Shown: positions 43,188 through 54,439 of the stretch, piece by piece
How the letters are laid out: each line of letters opens with the position of its first letter
Position numbering within the stretch: the first letter of the stretch is position 1
Assembly: GCA_022266195.1 (NCBI GenBank)
Contig: WHVY01000003.1
Coordinates: forward strand, 2,666,001 to 2,730,000
Source of the DNA: Tetranychus cinnabarinus
Taxonomy: Eukaryota > Arthropoda > Arachnida > Trombidiformes > Tetranychidae
Length of the DNA: 64,000 nt
Reading direction: 5' to 3'
The notes under the pieces: generated by a model
Told to the model about the DNA's origin: nothing
The model's database searches: none
The model's input: only the letters and a program-made list of their open reading frames with translations
Made by a program: the position numbers and the translations under genes

Positions 43188-44280
43188 ATGGTTGAGGCTA
43201 AATCTATATCATCTATAACCCTGATCAAGAAAAACATCGTTGATTTCAACGATGCTATCGGTTCTTATATTGGGACTCTTGATGAACATTCGCATAAACT
43301 CGAAAAGGTAAGCAATCACTATTCCCAAAGACTTATCTAATTATAGTGTTTTTTTCTCATCAGATCGATTCAGATGGTGACTCAAGATTGCTACGAAGAG
43401 AAACTTTTAAATGTTACAGCACTATGAAGAAATTGGACAACCTGCTTAAAGATTTACAAAATTTTGAGAAAACAGTACCTTGGGAGGATTTACCAGAAGC
43501 TGCCCATCTTCACAATGAAATTCAAATGCTTAAGATTCGTGTAAATCACTCAAAGGATTCATTTTCCAATCTAGTTGACCGTAAAGTTATCATAAATTCG
43601 TCTTCAAGTCAAACACACACGGAAGATTACTCAAAAACTTCTGATGCCAATAATGAACCACAACATGAACAACTGTTGTTACAGCATGAACTTACTGAAG
43701 ATATAAATAAGCAAAAAAGTATTTGCGAATCATACTTACAACTTCAACGTGATATTCGTGATCTTGATAATACAATGAAAACTTTTGCTAACATTGTCGC
43801 CGTAAGTTGATTTTTCTCATATTTTAATCCTGTCTTTTTAATTTATTCATTCTTTTTTTGCATTTTAGAGCCAAGAAGAAACCATAGACAATATCGAAAG
43901 TAACATTGAAACAGCACTTGTTAGTGTCCATAATGGAGCAAGAGAACTGTCAAAAGTAAAGTTGAATCATTCAAATATTATTAAGCTCTTTATTGATTAA
44001 ATTTATTGTGACTAATTCAATTTTTGTTTGATTCTAGGCTGCTAAACTGAAAAGAGCTTTTGTGCCTGTTACAGGGGCTGTTGTCGCAGGATGTGTTGGA
44101 GGTCCAGTTGGAGCTTTGATGGGTTTGAAAGTTGGGATTGTGACTGCTATTGGCTCAGCTATTATCGGTTACGGAGGTGGTAAATTAATTCAGAAAGTCA
44201 GCACCAAACATATTTCTGAAGCGGACAAACATTTAAGTGAATCTGAGCCTATTGTTAATAATGTAAAAAAAGAGGATTGA
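43188..44280 (+). CDS. STX17: Syntaxin-17 (autophagosomal Qa-SNARE)
   Basis: Four exons, all phase 0: 43188..43307, 43364..43801, 43869..43955 and 44038..44280 (295 residues). Syntaxin-17 sits on completed autophagosomes and on ER/mitochondria contacts and drives fusion with lysosomes together with SNAP29 and VAMP7/8. Seen: an N-terminal helical region, a SNARE motif (about 160-216) with the expected central glutamine near Q188 (VASQEETIDNIE), and a C-terminal hairpin of two Gly-rich membrane segments (about 223-243 and 245-264) with GGPVGALMG and YGGGKLIQ. This glycine-zipper hairpin distinguishes syntaxin-17 from other syntaxins, which have one tail anchor. A charged tail of about 30 residues follows. 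N-terminal sequence conservation is weak, but the hairpin makes the call firm. Confidence 0.92.
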
Positions 44281-45660
44281 AAAGATTATCATAAATTGCA
44301 CATTGGAAATGAACATTGGAATAAGAGAGTTACCCACAAGAATCTGTAATACTTATTTTACTTGACAAAAGTAAACCAAAAATTCATCTATTATTGTTGA
44401 CTGTTAAACCATCTACATGATCTGTCTATCTGTTAATTAAGATAATGTCAAGTTTGTCATTATTTTAGAGAAAATTTAATATTTTTACCTTAACACCTTT
44501 TTATAAATGTATTAATTATTCTATTAGACTGCGAATATCATGCTTTTAATGTTCTATTCACACGAATAATCCATCTCATGAGTCTTAAGAGTTGTATAAA
44601 ATCAAAAAAAAACTTGTAATTAATTCCTTTGTAAATTATCAGCTCCATTTTTAAAATTATACTACAAAAACTATCTCCAACAAACAAGGAGACTCAATTT
44701 TAATGATTCACTCAATCAACTGTTTATATCGAGCTCAAACATTTTAATTCGCAAAATATAATAATTTGATTTTTTAGCAAATAAATGTTGATCTAATCCG
44801 ACTAATAAGTGTATTTATTCTGAATTTAACTACCCGAGCAGGCATGAGAGCTAAGTGTGAGGAGTAAATATCGATTAGGTTTAGATGAAGATAGAGGAGA
44901 TGATGCAGCTTGTACCAGAATTGCATTGATCTCTGTGATAATCATTGTTTGTACCATTTTTACAATCAAATATTAAATTGTCCTGTTCTAATTGTCCATA
45001 TAATTGAACTATTTATGGAATGACATTTGACAATCTTATTTTTATCCTTACAACATTTGGTTGATTACATCTAATCGTCTATATTATTATTGTTCTCTCA
45101 ACATCCTTCAACTCTCTCCTTTTCACCTCGACCTTTAAATAACAAATATATTTTTTGTTGTCCTGTTTGTGAAATATGGTCTTAAATTGGTAAGTCTTGA
45201 AATCTATTCATTTAAAATCGAAATTTATTTAGTTTTGTTAACCATTGAATATGTGCATTTCAACAATTTTAACCAAATACGATTATTGGTCCAAAAATCA
45301 ATCATTTTGTGAATAGGAAAGACCATATGGGAATCACTAGTTCTCTTTCTTGCTTTGGTATTGTTGCATTTACAGTTATTTCGATGGTTTTAATTTGTGA
45401 TATTATCATGATTTACTATATCTCGTGATTATATTTTATTAATTTTCCTCAGTCTATAACTTCTAACAACATTAATGTAATCATTTGGAGGTGAATTAGC
45501 CATTCGATCAGAGATAAAAGCAGTTTTCAAATCATCAAGTCTACCTTTTACATTAATTAATATAGAAACCATTCAAATACTGCTGATTCAATTGGTAATT
45601 AAATATTTTCCTTGTTTATTTTCTTTAAAGTAATAAGCCTTTCCTCAAAACTATTGATAA
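44281..45660. other. Intergenic DNA before the transposon
   Basis: AT-rich DNA containing the syntaxin-17 3'UTR; no gene, RNA or clear repeat was recognised. Confidence 0.4.
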
Positions 45661-45662
45661 TA

Positions 45663-45806
45663 CAGTGATTTTAAAAAGAAAACGAATGTACCTCAAAAAG
45701 TAGGAAATTTTTCTTAAAAACAATGAAATGGGGATCAACAGATTAGCTCTTTGCTAATCCTTGTCTTACCTTGGGTGAAATGTTCCTTATTTACTTTGAA
45801 ATGTTC
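45663..45806 (+). repeat. Left terminal inverted repeat of the transposon
   Basis: 144 bp, matching the reverse complement of 46910..47053 with three mismatches, all C here against T there. It contains a short internal hairpin (GATTAGC-TCTTT-GCTAATC) and copies of TGAAATGTTC, which continue just inside the repeat and could be transposase-binding sites. Confidence 0.93.
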
Positions 45807-45841
45807 TTTATTTTTGGTGAAATGTTCATGGATGTTCAAAA

Positions 45842-46831
45842 TTAGTTCAAAATGATTTCTTCATTCAAACACTTTGGTAAATATGAGAGCATATGTGAAT
45901 AATAATTTTTACAATTATCTTCGGAAATAACTTGAGATGCTAGCTCAACACCAGTAAATACCTCTTCTGGTGTCTTTGGCTTATACAACTTAACATAGTG
46001 TTTTAATTGATTAAACATTTCTTCGATAGGGTTCAAGAAAGGTGAATAAGCTGGAAGAAATAGCAAATTATGACCAGCGTTATCAATTATAGCTCTGACA
46101 TCCTGAGCATGGTGGAATCTAACATTGTCCATGATTATAGTAGCACCAGAAATATTTTCATTATTTAAATGAGTAATCAATTGCCCGATGAATTCAACAA
46201 AAGTATCGGTGTTATAACCTTTTTCTTTGGCTTCGTAAAAAAACAATGACCGATAAGCAATTGCAGCACAAATTGAGTAATTTTTTCCTCGTACAGCTTT
46301 GACAGTCAATCGAGCGCGTTTACCTTTCTCTGCCCAACCTCTACTTAATCTAGCATGGACTTGGATACCTGTTTCATCAACAAAGATAACCTTTTCTCGG
46401 TCCTGATCAACACGTAAAAATTCAACAGCATAAAGTTTTCTAGCTGCAATGACATCAGGGCAATTCCTTCTTTCTGGTACCACAGTTATCTTTTTGATGC
46501 TGAAGTTAATACCTTTCAAATAGTTATAAACAGTAGCATTACAAACCTCGATACCAAACTTTTCCATAATTTTATCCTTGGCTCCATCAAGGGTCAGTGT
46601 ACAATCTTCATCGTACCATGAACGTAATTCATCGACAACCGATTGAGGTAATTTTTTAGGTCGATGACCATGAGGTCGCTGAATAGCTCCGAACTTTTTG
46701 AAGCGATGAATTATTGTTCGCACTGTGTTTACATTCACACCAAAAGACTGAGCAATATCTTTATGAAATTTGCCTTTTCTATCGGCCTCAATAATCAATT
46801 TTTTCACTGTTTCACTAATCATGATGGACAC
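45842..46831 (-). CDS. DD34E transposase (IS630/Tc1/mariner type)
   Basis: An intact 329-residue frame inside the terminal repeats. The N-terminal third is a paired-type helix-turn-helix DNA-binding region (about 1-110), including KDIAQSFGVNVNTVRTIIHR and a basic linker HGHRPKK. The DDE_3-type catalytic domain has D152 (VIFVDETGI), D235 (TIIMDNVRFHH) and E270 (SPFLNPIEEMFNQLK), with 34 residues between the second and third. HARLSRGWAEKGKR is typical of IS630/Tc1 relatives. No frameshift or stop is present. An alternative start at the fourth residue is possible. It catalyses cut-and-paste transposition at TA sites. Confidence 0.95.
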   Translation of the reverse strand: MSIMISETVKKLIIEADRKGKFHKDIAQSFGVNVNTVRTIIHRFKKFGAIQRPHGHRPKKLPQSVVDELRSWYDEDCTLTLDGAKDKIMEKFGIEVCNATVYNYLKGINFSIKKITVVPERRNCPDVIAARKLYAVEFLRVDQDREKVIFVDETGIQVHARLSRGWAEKGKRARLTVKAVRGKNYSICAAIAYRSLFFYEAKEKGYNTDTFVEFIGQLITHLNNENISGATIIMDNVRFHHAQDVRAIIDNAGHNLLFLPAYSPFLNPIEEMFNQLKHYVKLYKPKTPEEVFTGVELASQVISEDNCKNYYSHMLSYLPKCLNEEIILN

Positions 46832-46909
46832 TAGTTCAAGTCAAAATACTAACTAATTTTTCTTTGGTTATTCTTCCCTAAATATACCAAAAATTTCACC
46901 CAAAATAAC

Positions 46910-47053
46910 GAACATTTCAAAGTAAATAAGAAACATTTCACCCAAGGTAAGACAAAGATTAGCAAAGAGCTAATCTGTTGATCCCCATTTCATTGTTTTT
47001 AAGAAAAATTTCCTACTTTTTGAGATACATTCGTTTTCTTTTTAAAATCACTG
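46910..47053 (-). repeat. Right terminal inverted repeat of the transposon
   Basis: Mirror image of 45663..45806, ending ...AAAATCACTG before the TA duplication. Inside it GAACATTTC repeats occur in the orientation opposite to those at the left end. Confidence 0.93.
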
Positions 47054-47055
47054 TA

Positions 47056-47513
47056 TTATTTAGCTAATTAATGATGAAAACTGTATTTGCTCAGAAGGAT
47101 TCATTGGTTGTCACAGATGATAAGGTTTATAATGCTGATGATGGTGGTGGTGAAGATCCTGATGTAAATGTCATCATTGAAAAATGATTGAGAAAAGAGA
47201 AAGAGACAACAAAGACAGAATGATTCAGTTGATGCAGGAAAATAACATATGTCACTATTGATTTCTTTAACCAGTGTTTTGATCGGATTTCGGTTGAATT
47301 GGACTGTAATTTCTTTGATATTTTGTGATTCGCAGCGAGAAATTGTTTTCAAAAATTATATATTTGTTCATCTTTTCTTACAGTTGACCATCAGGAATTG
47401 TGTCAATGCGTTCATGTGCTCTGGTTCATCTGTCAAAATCTGGTGTTGATGTGTCATGAGTTGATATTTGCCAAGTGAAAATATAGAGACAATAAAACAA
47501 CGCAATTGTGATT
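47056..47513. other. RUNDC1 upstream region
   Basis: Presumed promoter and leader of RUNDC1, starting at the right edge of the transposon. No firm motif was identified. Confidence 0.3.
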
Positions 47514-50123
47514 ATGAGTTTACTCGAGGATGATGGATCATTAGTAAACACAAGTGGGGATCATAACGAGGATGCGGAAATCAAAAAAGATGTATGTTAC
47601 TGTGGTACCGATGCTGACGAAGAGACTAATGATGATAGTGACGAGGAAGAAGATGACGACGATGATGATTTAAATTACTATACTGATAGTCCGGCAGAGT
47701 GTGGAAGTAATAATAGAGATGAAAGATATACAAACCGATTGAAGAGACTGGAAGATGAGCAAGAACAATTAAATTGTTCGCTGATTGCTCTGACATCACA
47801 TTTTGCTCAAGTTCAATTGAGATTGAAGCAAATTGTAGAAGCATCATCCGAGGAGAAAGAAGTTTTACTCAAACAGCTCGAAGAATTTGCTTTTCGTGGT
47901 ATTCCAGATCTTCGGGAACCCTCCATACCTCAAAGAATATCTGAAAGTGAAGACGAAGACTCTAAATCATTGATGTCAAATGATATAAATGTCAATAATA
48001 AACTAGAATTTCAAAGACAACGGCAAAAAGAGTTGATTCACAAATTAAGGGATCAATTGGAAGAGTTGGAACAATATGCGTATGAAACGGGCCAGAGTAA
48101 AGCGTTGCCATCATCTTTATTGTTGGAGCGACAAACAGTTATAATAGAGCAGTTGAAAGGTAAACTTCCATTACAATTAGATCAATTTGATAAATTATCT
48201 ACAGAGGAATTAAGACGCCAAGTTGATGACGCAATTAGAGAGGTGAGTAAAACAGCAACAGCTGATAAATCAATCCAGAGTTTTGATTTCACCTGGATTT
48301 GTTGACCATTGAATCCAAATGTTTATTAATTTTGACGTTTTCCTTTCACTTTCTTCCAGCTTGTCAACCCTGCTCTAATGAAAGAGCAATTAGTTAATCA
48401 ATTGAAAACTCAAGTTAGCGATTTAGAAAGGTTTATTGAATTTCTTCAAATAGAGGAATGTGGTGTACGAAGAGGTAAAAGAGGTAGCAAGTGTACCTGT
48501 AATTGTCCATTGCATGGCAACGCTCAAAGAGCTTTGGTTAAGAAAATAGACTTAACTCCTGATAGGATGAAAGATCGTCGTCCTGGTAGACGAGAAAATG
48601 GTAGACGTAGTTTAGCTGGCGAAGGAAGCTTCTCTCGAGATCGAAAGGAAGTTGTTTTTCGTATTATTCGTCGAGTTGTTACACTTCTTCAATTGTTTAC
48701 ATTCGCTCAGTTTGGCTGCAATGGATTAGGTCAAACACTAGAACGTAGTATGGCCAAGAAACATTCCAAAGGAAATCATTGGGGAGATCTAAGAGCTAAA
48801 TTGGAGATGGCAATAATCAAATTACTGGAAATTAATGAAGAAAAATCTTTCAATGATTCAGATTACACCAGTGATGGTGAAGAGGTAGATAAAAAACTAT
48901 GATAAGAAAATGCGATGAGCTTTACATTTTACCTTTTATTGTAGATTCCAGTTTTCCAATATAATGAAAAGATGACCAATGCTGTTCGTAAAGAGTTCTG
49001 TATTTGTTTGAAAGATCTAATTGAACATGGTTTAACCTGCAAATACAGTGGACCCATTGGAACCTCACTCATACCATCTTATTTCATCGGTTTAGGATGT
49101 TTTTCAGCGCGATCAGCTCAATTGTCTCATGATCGTTCCATGACCGCTTGGGATTTGATACTCAAATACTACGAGTTAAAGGTATTAAAGTCGTTTGACG
49201 ATTTTTGTTCATAGTATTGGCAATCGAAATTAAATAGTTCAACGATAGATGTTGGGTTAAAATTGAATCGATGATTTGTTCAATTGACTCTTTACATTTG
49301 TAGTTTAATCTCAAAAATCGTAATATAGTTGCTTTTAACTAAAATCAGTTCGTTATTATTTCAAAACTGAGAAAATGCAATATTTTAGTAAAGTTGATAT
49401 CTCAAGTCAACAGCTGGCGCCTGTTTCATTTATTGCTCTTATTTCCTAAAGCCAATCAAAATTTTAAGCTCTTTGGTTGATTTATAAACATTTGGTATTC
49501 CGCTTAAATGGACTAGCTCAGATTAAAAGCACTTTGTCCAGTTTTTTATTTAATTTCTTATTTTGCCTAAAACTGGTTTGTGTTTGAGTTTTTTATAAAA
49601 ATTTTTTCATTGTTTTTCCCTAACAGAATGGCCAACAATTCAATTCTTGTCCCGCTCGTCGACTTTCCCAGAGTTTTAATTTAGAGATTGTTGGAAATGT
49701 TGCCATCACACCGAAACATTCACTTCTCACAGCTATTGACAATATTATTCAAACCCACACCAAATTGCGACGAAGTCCAGACAGTCATTTCAAAGCTTTC
49801 ATTTGTGAAGCATTGAAGTAAGAATCTTAAGATTTATCGCTAATTACAAGCATTTTTACTTATTTTGTCTATCAATATTATATCAATCAAACTTACATTT
49901 TCTTCTTCTTCTTCTTAGTCAGCGAAAATTGGTTGTTTGGTTAAAACTGATTCTTAAAAATCGTACTCTATTGGATAGCTATTATGAAGAATGGAGTTAC
50001 ACCGCTTCAACTGGATGGGAAGATGCTTTTGCTAGTCTCAGTAAATTAAACGAAATAAAATTCAAATTACCCACCGATTGGGCTGTTCGTCAACTACAGA
50101 ACATTAACGATGCCTTTAACTGA
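47514..50123 (+). CDS. RUNDC1: RUN domain-containing protein 1
   Basis: Five exons in phase: 47514..48242, 48360..48884, 48945..49181, 49627..49817 and 49919..50123 (628 residues, similar to the human protein). The N-terminus is very acidic (DDSDEEEDDDDDD). It is followed by the family block LIALTSHFAQVQLRLKQIV and EEFAFRG, long coiled coils (about 80-300) including RQRQKELIHKLRDQLEELE and NPALMKEQLVNQLKTQV, a CTCNC segment, and a C-terminal RUN-type region (about 410-628) with NAVRKEFCICLKDLIEHGL and the conserved end DWAVRQLQNINDAF. RUN domains often bind small GTPases; human RUNDC1 has been linked to p53 regulation and autophagy, and its role here is unknown. Exons 4-5 and the 3' flank recur as a broken copy at 52.95-54.2 kb. 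Confidence 0.94.
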
Positions 50124-50595
50124 TCTCTTTCCTTTAAGATTATATTGTTTTATGTATATTTAATCAATTCTATCATTCCAATGTTACAAAAATCCAACGA
50201 TTAAAGAAAGAAATCAAAGAATGTATTGATTCTTAAATTTATTAAAAAATCATTTCACTTCCTTCCATAAAATGAAGATACACTGTAGAGGCTCTATTCA
50301 TTGAAAGGTATAAGGTATGTTTACTTTAAGCACAAAGCAGATATAGCAAGATTTTAAGATTCGGAAATTGAAGAGTAAGATTTTTTCATTTCCGATTAAA
50401 TCAAGATACATTGATTGAAACATTTGAAGTGATAAATACAAAACGGAAGCATTGGGTAATGTTAAGTAACTTTTTTCATGAGATCTCAATAGTTTTCCAT
50501 TCGTTTCTCCATCCATTTATGATGAAGAGCAAATTATTTTACAATCATTAATTAGTCTTCCGAGAGTCTCTTATTTAATCACACGTTGAGTCTTG
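50124..50595. other. RUNDC1 3' flank
   Basis: 3'UTR/flank of RUNDC1 and 3' flank of the convergent small membrane protein gene. Most of it is also present, diverged, at 53.56-54.2 kb. No gene is seen. Confidence 0.45.
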
Positions 50596-50868
50596 TCACT
50601 TTAACCCATATCCAGTAAAGTTGAATCTTTGAGTAAATTCACCAAAATTACCAAATGACCTGGACAGCGGGACGCCCATGAAAAACGCTGCAATCAAACT
50701 AGCGCTCAAGAATAAAGCACCACCAGCCAATAATAAGATGAATCCAATTTGGCGAATAATTATCATCAATGGCACAAGTACTACACGAGTTATCAAAGGT
50801 ATCATTAATCTTGATGGGTCATTGGAAGTCAAATCACGTAAAGTTGACATAGCATTGAAAATTGACAT
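50596..50868 (-). CDS. Small membrane protein of unknown family
   Basis: A 90-residue frame (MSIFNAMSTLRDLTSNDPS at the start). Two hydrophobic stretches, about 22-37 (LMIPLITRVVLVPLMI) and 41-65 (IGFILLLAGGALFLSASLIAAFF), suggest a two-pass or hairpin membrane protein with an amphipathic N-terminus and a polar tail containing PLSRSFGNFGEFTQRF. I do not recognise the family. The long hydrophobic stretch and sensible polar ends argue for a real gene; whether upstream exons exist is unclear. Confidence 0.5.
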   Translation of the reverse strand: MSIFNAMSTLRDLTSNDPSRLMIPLITRVVLVPLMIIIRQIGFILLLAGGALFLSASLIAAFFMGVPLSRSFGNFGEFTQRFNFTGYGLK

Positions 50869-52564
50869 GATGAGTTATTGAAATACAATGAAGTAGCAAA
50901 TTTGACAATTGATCTTGACAGGTTATTTTTGTACTGACCATCCATCTAGCCAGAGATGATCTTTAAATAGCAAATAGGCACAAAAAAATGTGGCATTTCC
51001 ATTAATAACAATAAGACGTTTAGAGTAAAATAAGAGGCTTAAATGCAAATTACCTGTGGGTGTTCAAACTGATGAACCAGGCCAAGATTTCTCTGGAAAT
51101 AGTCATTTTTAGTCTTGTCAGACTACATGCATCAACTTGTTTACCTGAAAGTGGAAAAGAGTCATTTTAATTGGTTACATTATTTGATTAACTTGTAAAT
51201 TCATTGTGAGATCAGTTTACCAACATGATGCTAATAGTGTTAAAGTGATACTAATTATATTGACTTTTGTTTTCTCTTGACGTTTATTCTTATTGTTTAC
51301 AAAGCTTCAACCCAAGTTAACAAGATAATCAACTTAAGAAGTGATGATCAAGGTTCAGATTAAATGGATAGGAAAATGACAGAATCAAGTAAATCAGTTA
51401 TATGAAAGGAGACTAAGTTATCCGTTATCAATTCTGGATAGTCTTTTCATTCTCAATCAGTTTTAGATTATTAACCTTAACAATAACAAGAAAGATGTAA
51501 TGAAACAAATGTAATGTTTATTTAAAAGATTCAATTCTATTGACTGTAAGAAAATATTTGATATATTGTTATCAATAAACATGATCTTTCTCAGCATTCA
51601 AGAATAAATTGTTAGCTAATGAATGCATAAATGATTTTAATCGATCCAAGTACAACCATCATGTTAGGCAAGATTTTAAGCTCATATTTTTCAATGGAGT
51701 AAAGACAGAGTTGCAATCCTTTCTTGTCGATGGATCTTGAAATTTTGATATTTCCTCGGTTGTTAACAAAGTTGTTGGACATGAGATGGTTAATTAATGG
51801 TTAATTAGCTATACAACAGTAAAGAGTTTAAGTTCTGATTGTTTACTATTGCTTAAGTTTAACTGATAATGTTCAATGGTTTATGGAATCACTATCTTGA
51901 TACATGATTCCGTTTGCGTTTTGATAATCGATTATCAGGTAAAAGTGAACATTTCTGTTATTGGTTTATCATCTATTTCGGTTAAACGCTTTCATTTATG
52001 ATAAATTTACTGGAACATCTTATAATGGAGTGTTGAGTTAATATTATGACTTCATTTGATTCTTTGATTGTTCCTCAATGCTATTAAAGTTGTCAATAAA
52101 ACTCAACAATTGATCTCAAATGGCATCATAAAATTATGAGCATAACAATAAGAATGAAAAAAAAGTCTGTAAAAATTGATTGAAATTACATACTTTGTGA
52201 TGGTATATTAAAATAGAGTAAATAATTTTGATGGTCACCGGAAGCTCCAAACCAAACCAATAATAAAAATGGATCCATAAGAAACAACCAAAAATATGAC
52301 TTCCATTTCCATTAGCATTATGCTCACAAAAGACTAAACTGATGAACTGATGAACACAGGCAGAAACATGAATATGTTGCTTTCATCAATTTTCAAGCTT
52401 TTAAGGAAACGAAGACTAGTAAGTTCAAGACGCTAGAAATAGAAACAATTTCAGGGTCTGGGTTCAAACATGAAATTAGATCCTTCCAGTGTTGTTCAAG
52501 TCTGTTCTATTCAGTAAGATATAAGGTAAATTAGGTTAAGATTAAGCGATATGTGAATTAATAT
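50869..52564. other. Intergenic DNA, no gene seen
   Basis: AT-rich DNA upstream of the small membrane protein gene; contains no supported gene or repeat that I could recognise. Confidence 0.4.
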
Positions 52565-52948
52565 TTCCTAAATAGTTACTTGTTTCTTTCCATAGACCGT
52601 ACATCGGTACATAGAGCAAATGTGACATCTACAGCATCAATTTCAACTTCAATGACAGGAGGAGATTGATTGTTTGGAATCAAATCTTCATGGTAATACT
52701 TTTCAATCGTTTCGAAAAGTGGCGGGTAATTATTAGATTTCTGTTGTGAGAAGGCAAAACCCACAAGATTTTGGGCTATACTTCCCTCTCTAAATCTGAG
52801 ATCATCAGCACTATCAGCAATACTATGTCGCTTGAAATCAAGTGACCGTAAGCTTTGACAATCATCATCATCATAACCAAAATTGGCAGGAATTTTTTCG
52901 GCGACTAGACTAGCGAATTGAGAAAGTAACAAAGCTGGACCACTAACT
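52565..52948 (-). pseudogene. DENND4 fragment (duplicated, truncated)
   Basis: On the minus strand, a copy of DENND4 exon 2 from about 10076 to 10422 in the gene, almost identical at the protein level (one residue S to F and one I to V before the break). A small deletion then shifts the frame, and the copy jumps directly to the end of DENND4 exon 4 (around 11190-11225, CCGATGTACGGTCTATGG), running into its intron. It lacks everything upstream and downstream and cannot encode a DENND4 protein. Retained intronic bases mean DNA-level duplication, not retroposition. Confidence 0.92.
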
Positions 52949-52951
52949 AAA

Positions 52952-54195
52952 GGTTAAAGGTATTAAACCCGTTTGACGATTTTTATGGTAATAGCATTGG
53001 CAATAGAAATTAAACAGTTCCCTAGATAGACTAGTATCTAGAGCTGGTGCGTCCAACTAGGTCTCCTAGACGATAGTAGATAACAAAGAAAGTTGCGTCT
53101 GGTTGCGGCTAGCCGGCCATAAACCATCAAGAAAAATTCGTGGAAATACTTTATTGCGATTTAGTTGATAACTGAAGTCAACAGCTGGCGCCTGTTTCAT
53201 TTATTGCTCTATTCCTAAATTCAATCAACATTTCAAGCTCTTAAATTGATGTTTCATCTTTACTTTTATCTTGTTACAATTTATAAAACATTTGGTACTC
53301 TGCCAAACTGGACTAGCTCAGATTAAATAGCCTTTTGTCCAGTTTTTTATTTAACTCTCTTATTTGACTAAAACTGGTTTGTGTTTGAGTTTTTTATAAA
53401 AATTTTTTATTTATTTTTCCCTAACAATTCAACTCTTGTCCCGCTCGTCGACTTTCCCAGAGTTTTAATTGTAAGATTGGAAATGTTGCCATCACACCGA
53501 AACATCAACTTCTCACCGATTGGGCTGTTCGTCAACTACAGAACATTAACGATGCCTTTAACTGATTCTTTCCCCATAAGATCAAATTGTTTTATGCATT
53601 TTCAATCAATCCTATCATTCCAATTAGATACCGAAGCCAGCTTAATTTCAACCAGCCGGTTCAAATTGAAAATTTAGCTGCGCTTGGCTTGAGCTAGCTC
53701 GAGCTTTGGGCAGTTAAATGGCTGCTTATAGCTGGAATCAAAAAACGAATTTAATAAGTTCTTTAATGAAAAAACTGTTGTAAAAAAGTTCTTAAAGAAA
53801 ACTTTTTTGGCTCAAAATGGCTCGCTCGAGCTGGCTCGAGCCATTTCGAGCCGTTAAATTTTCAGCTTGGCTATCTAAGCGGCTCGTTTCTGGCTTCGGT
53901 ATCTAATTGCAATGTTACAAAATTGAACGATTAAAGAAATAAATAAAAGAATGGATTGAATCTTAGATTTATCAAACTATCATTTTACTTGCTTCCATAA
54001 AACACACTGAAGACACACTGTACAGGCTTCACTGAAAGGTATAGCAAGATTTTAAGAATTGGCAATTGAAGAGTAAGATACATTGATTAAAACATTTCAA
54101 GTGATAAATACAAAAACGGAAGCATTAGGTAATGTTATGTAACTTTTTTGATGAGATTTCAATAGTTTTCCATTTGTTTCTTCACCCATTTATCA
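52952..54195 (+). pseudogene. RUNDC1 fragment (duplicated, rearranged)
   Basis: Copy of the RUNDC1 region from the exon 3 donor (about 49175) through intron 3, part of exon 4, the end of exon 5 and the 3' flank to about 50525. An unrelated segment sits at about 53023-53150. The exon 4 acceptor is deleted between two ACA repeats, and exon 4 is joined to exon 5 through a shared CAC (CTTCTCAC-CGATTGGG), removing intron 4. The exon 5 tail through DAFN-stop and the 3' flank follow, interrupted by a MITE. It cannot encode RUNDC1. Confidence 0.92.
53621..53909. mobile_element. 289-bp MITE with 20-bp perfect terminal inverted repeats
   Basis: Starts CAATTAGATACCGAAGCCAG and ends with its exact reverse complement. 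The inside is also partly self-complementary, with several GGCTCGAG/CTCGAGCC-type motifs. It splits the RUNDC1 3'-flank copy; the functional gene at 50178/50179 still shows the unoccupied site (TATCATTC-CAATG). CAAT occurs on both sides, consistent with a 4-bp target duplication that merges with the repeat ends. It has no coding capacity. Confidence 0.85.
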
Positions 54196-54439
54196 TCTTC
54201 GCAGACAGCATACAACTTCAACTGGTTACGTTCAGTGTAGTGATGTTCAAAACCTGCCTTATCAAGGTTAACTTGAAAAGTTAGCTCACCTGATAAGTTA
54301 GTTATAAGTAAACTTACCATTTGTTACCAGTTAAAAATAAATGAAAACCCAAAGAGTATTACTCTTTGTGCTTTGTGAAAACCTGGATACGCCTAGTTAC
54401 GAGTACCGGTAGCGGTCTCGGTAACTCATGGGAATATAC

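Larger units (their letters stand above)
45663..47053 (-). mobile_element. Complete Tc1/mariner-superfamily transposon
   Basis: A 1391-bp element bounded by inverted repeats beginning CAGTGATTTT and flanked by TA on both sides (45661-45662 and 47054-47055), the target-site duplication of this superfamily. It encodes one uninterrupted transposase on the minus strand and has near-identical 144-bp terminal repeats, so it looks autonomous and recently inserted. It lies between syntaxin-17 and RUNDC1 and disrupts no recognised gene. Confidence 0.95.
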
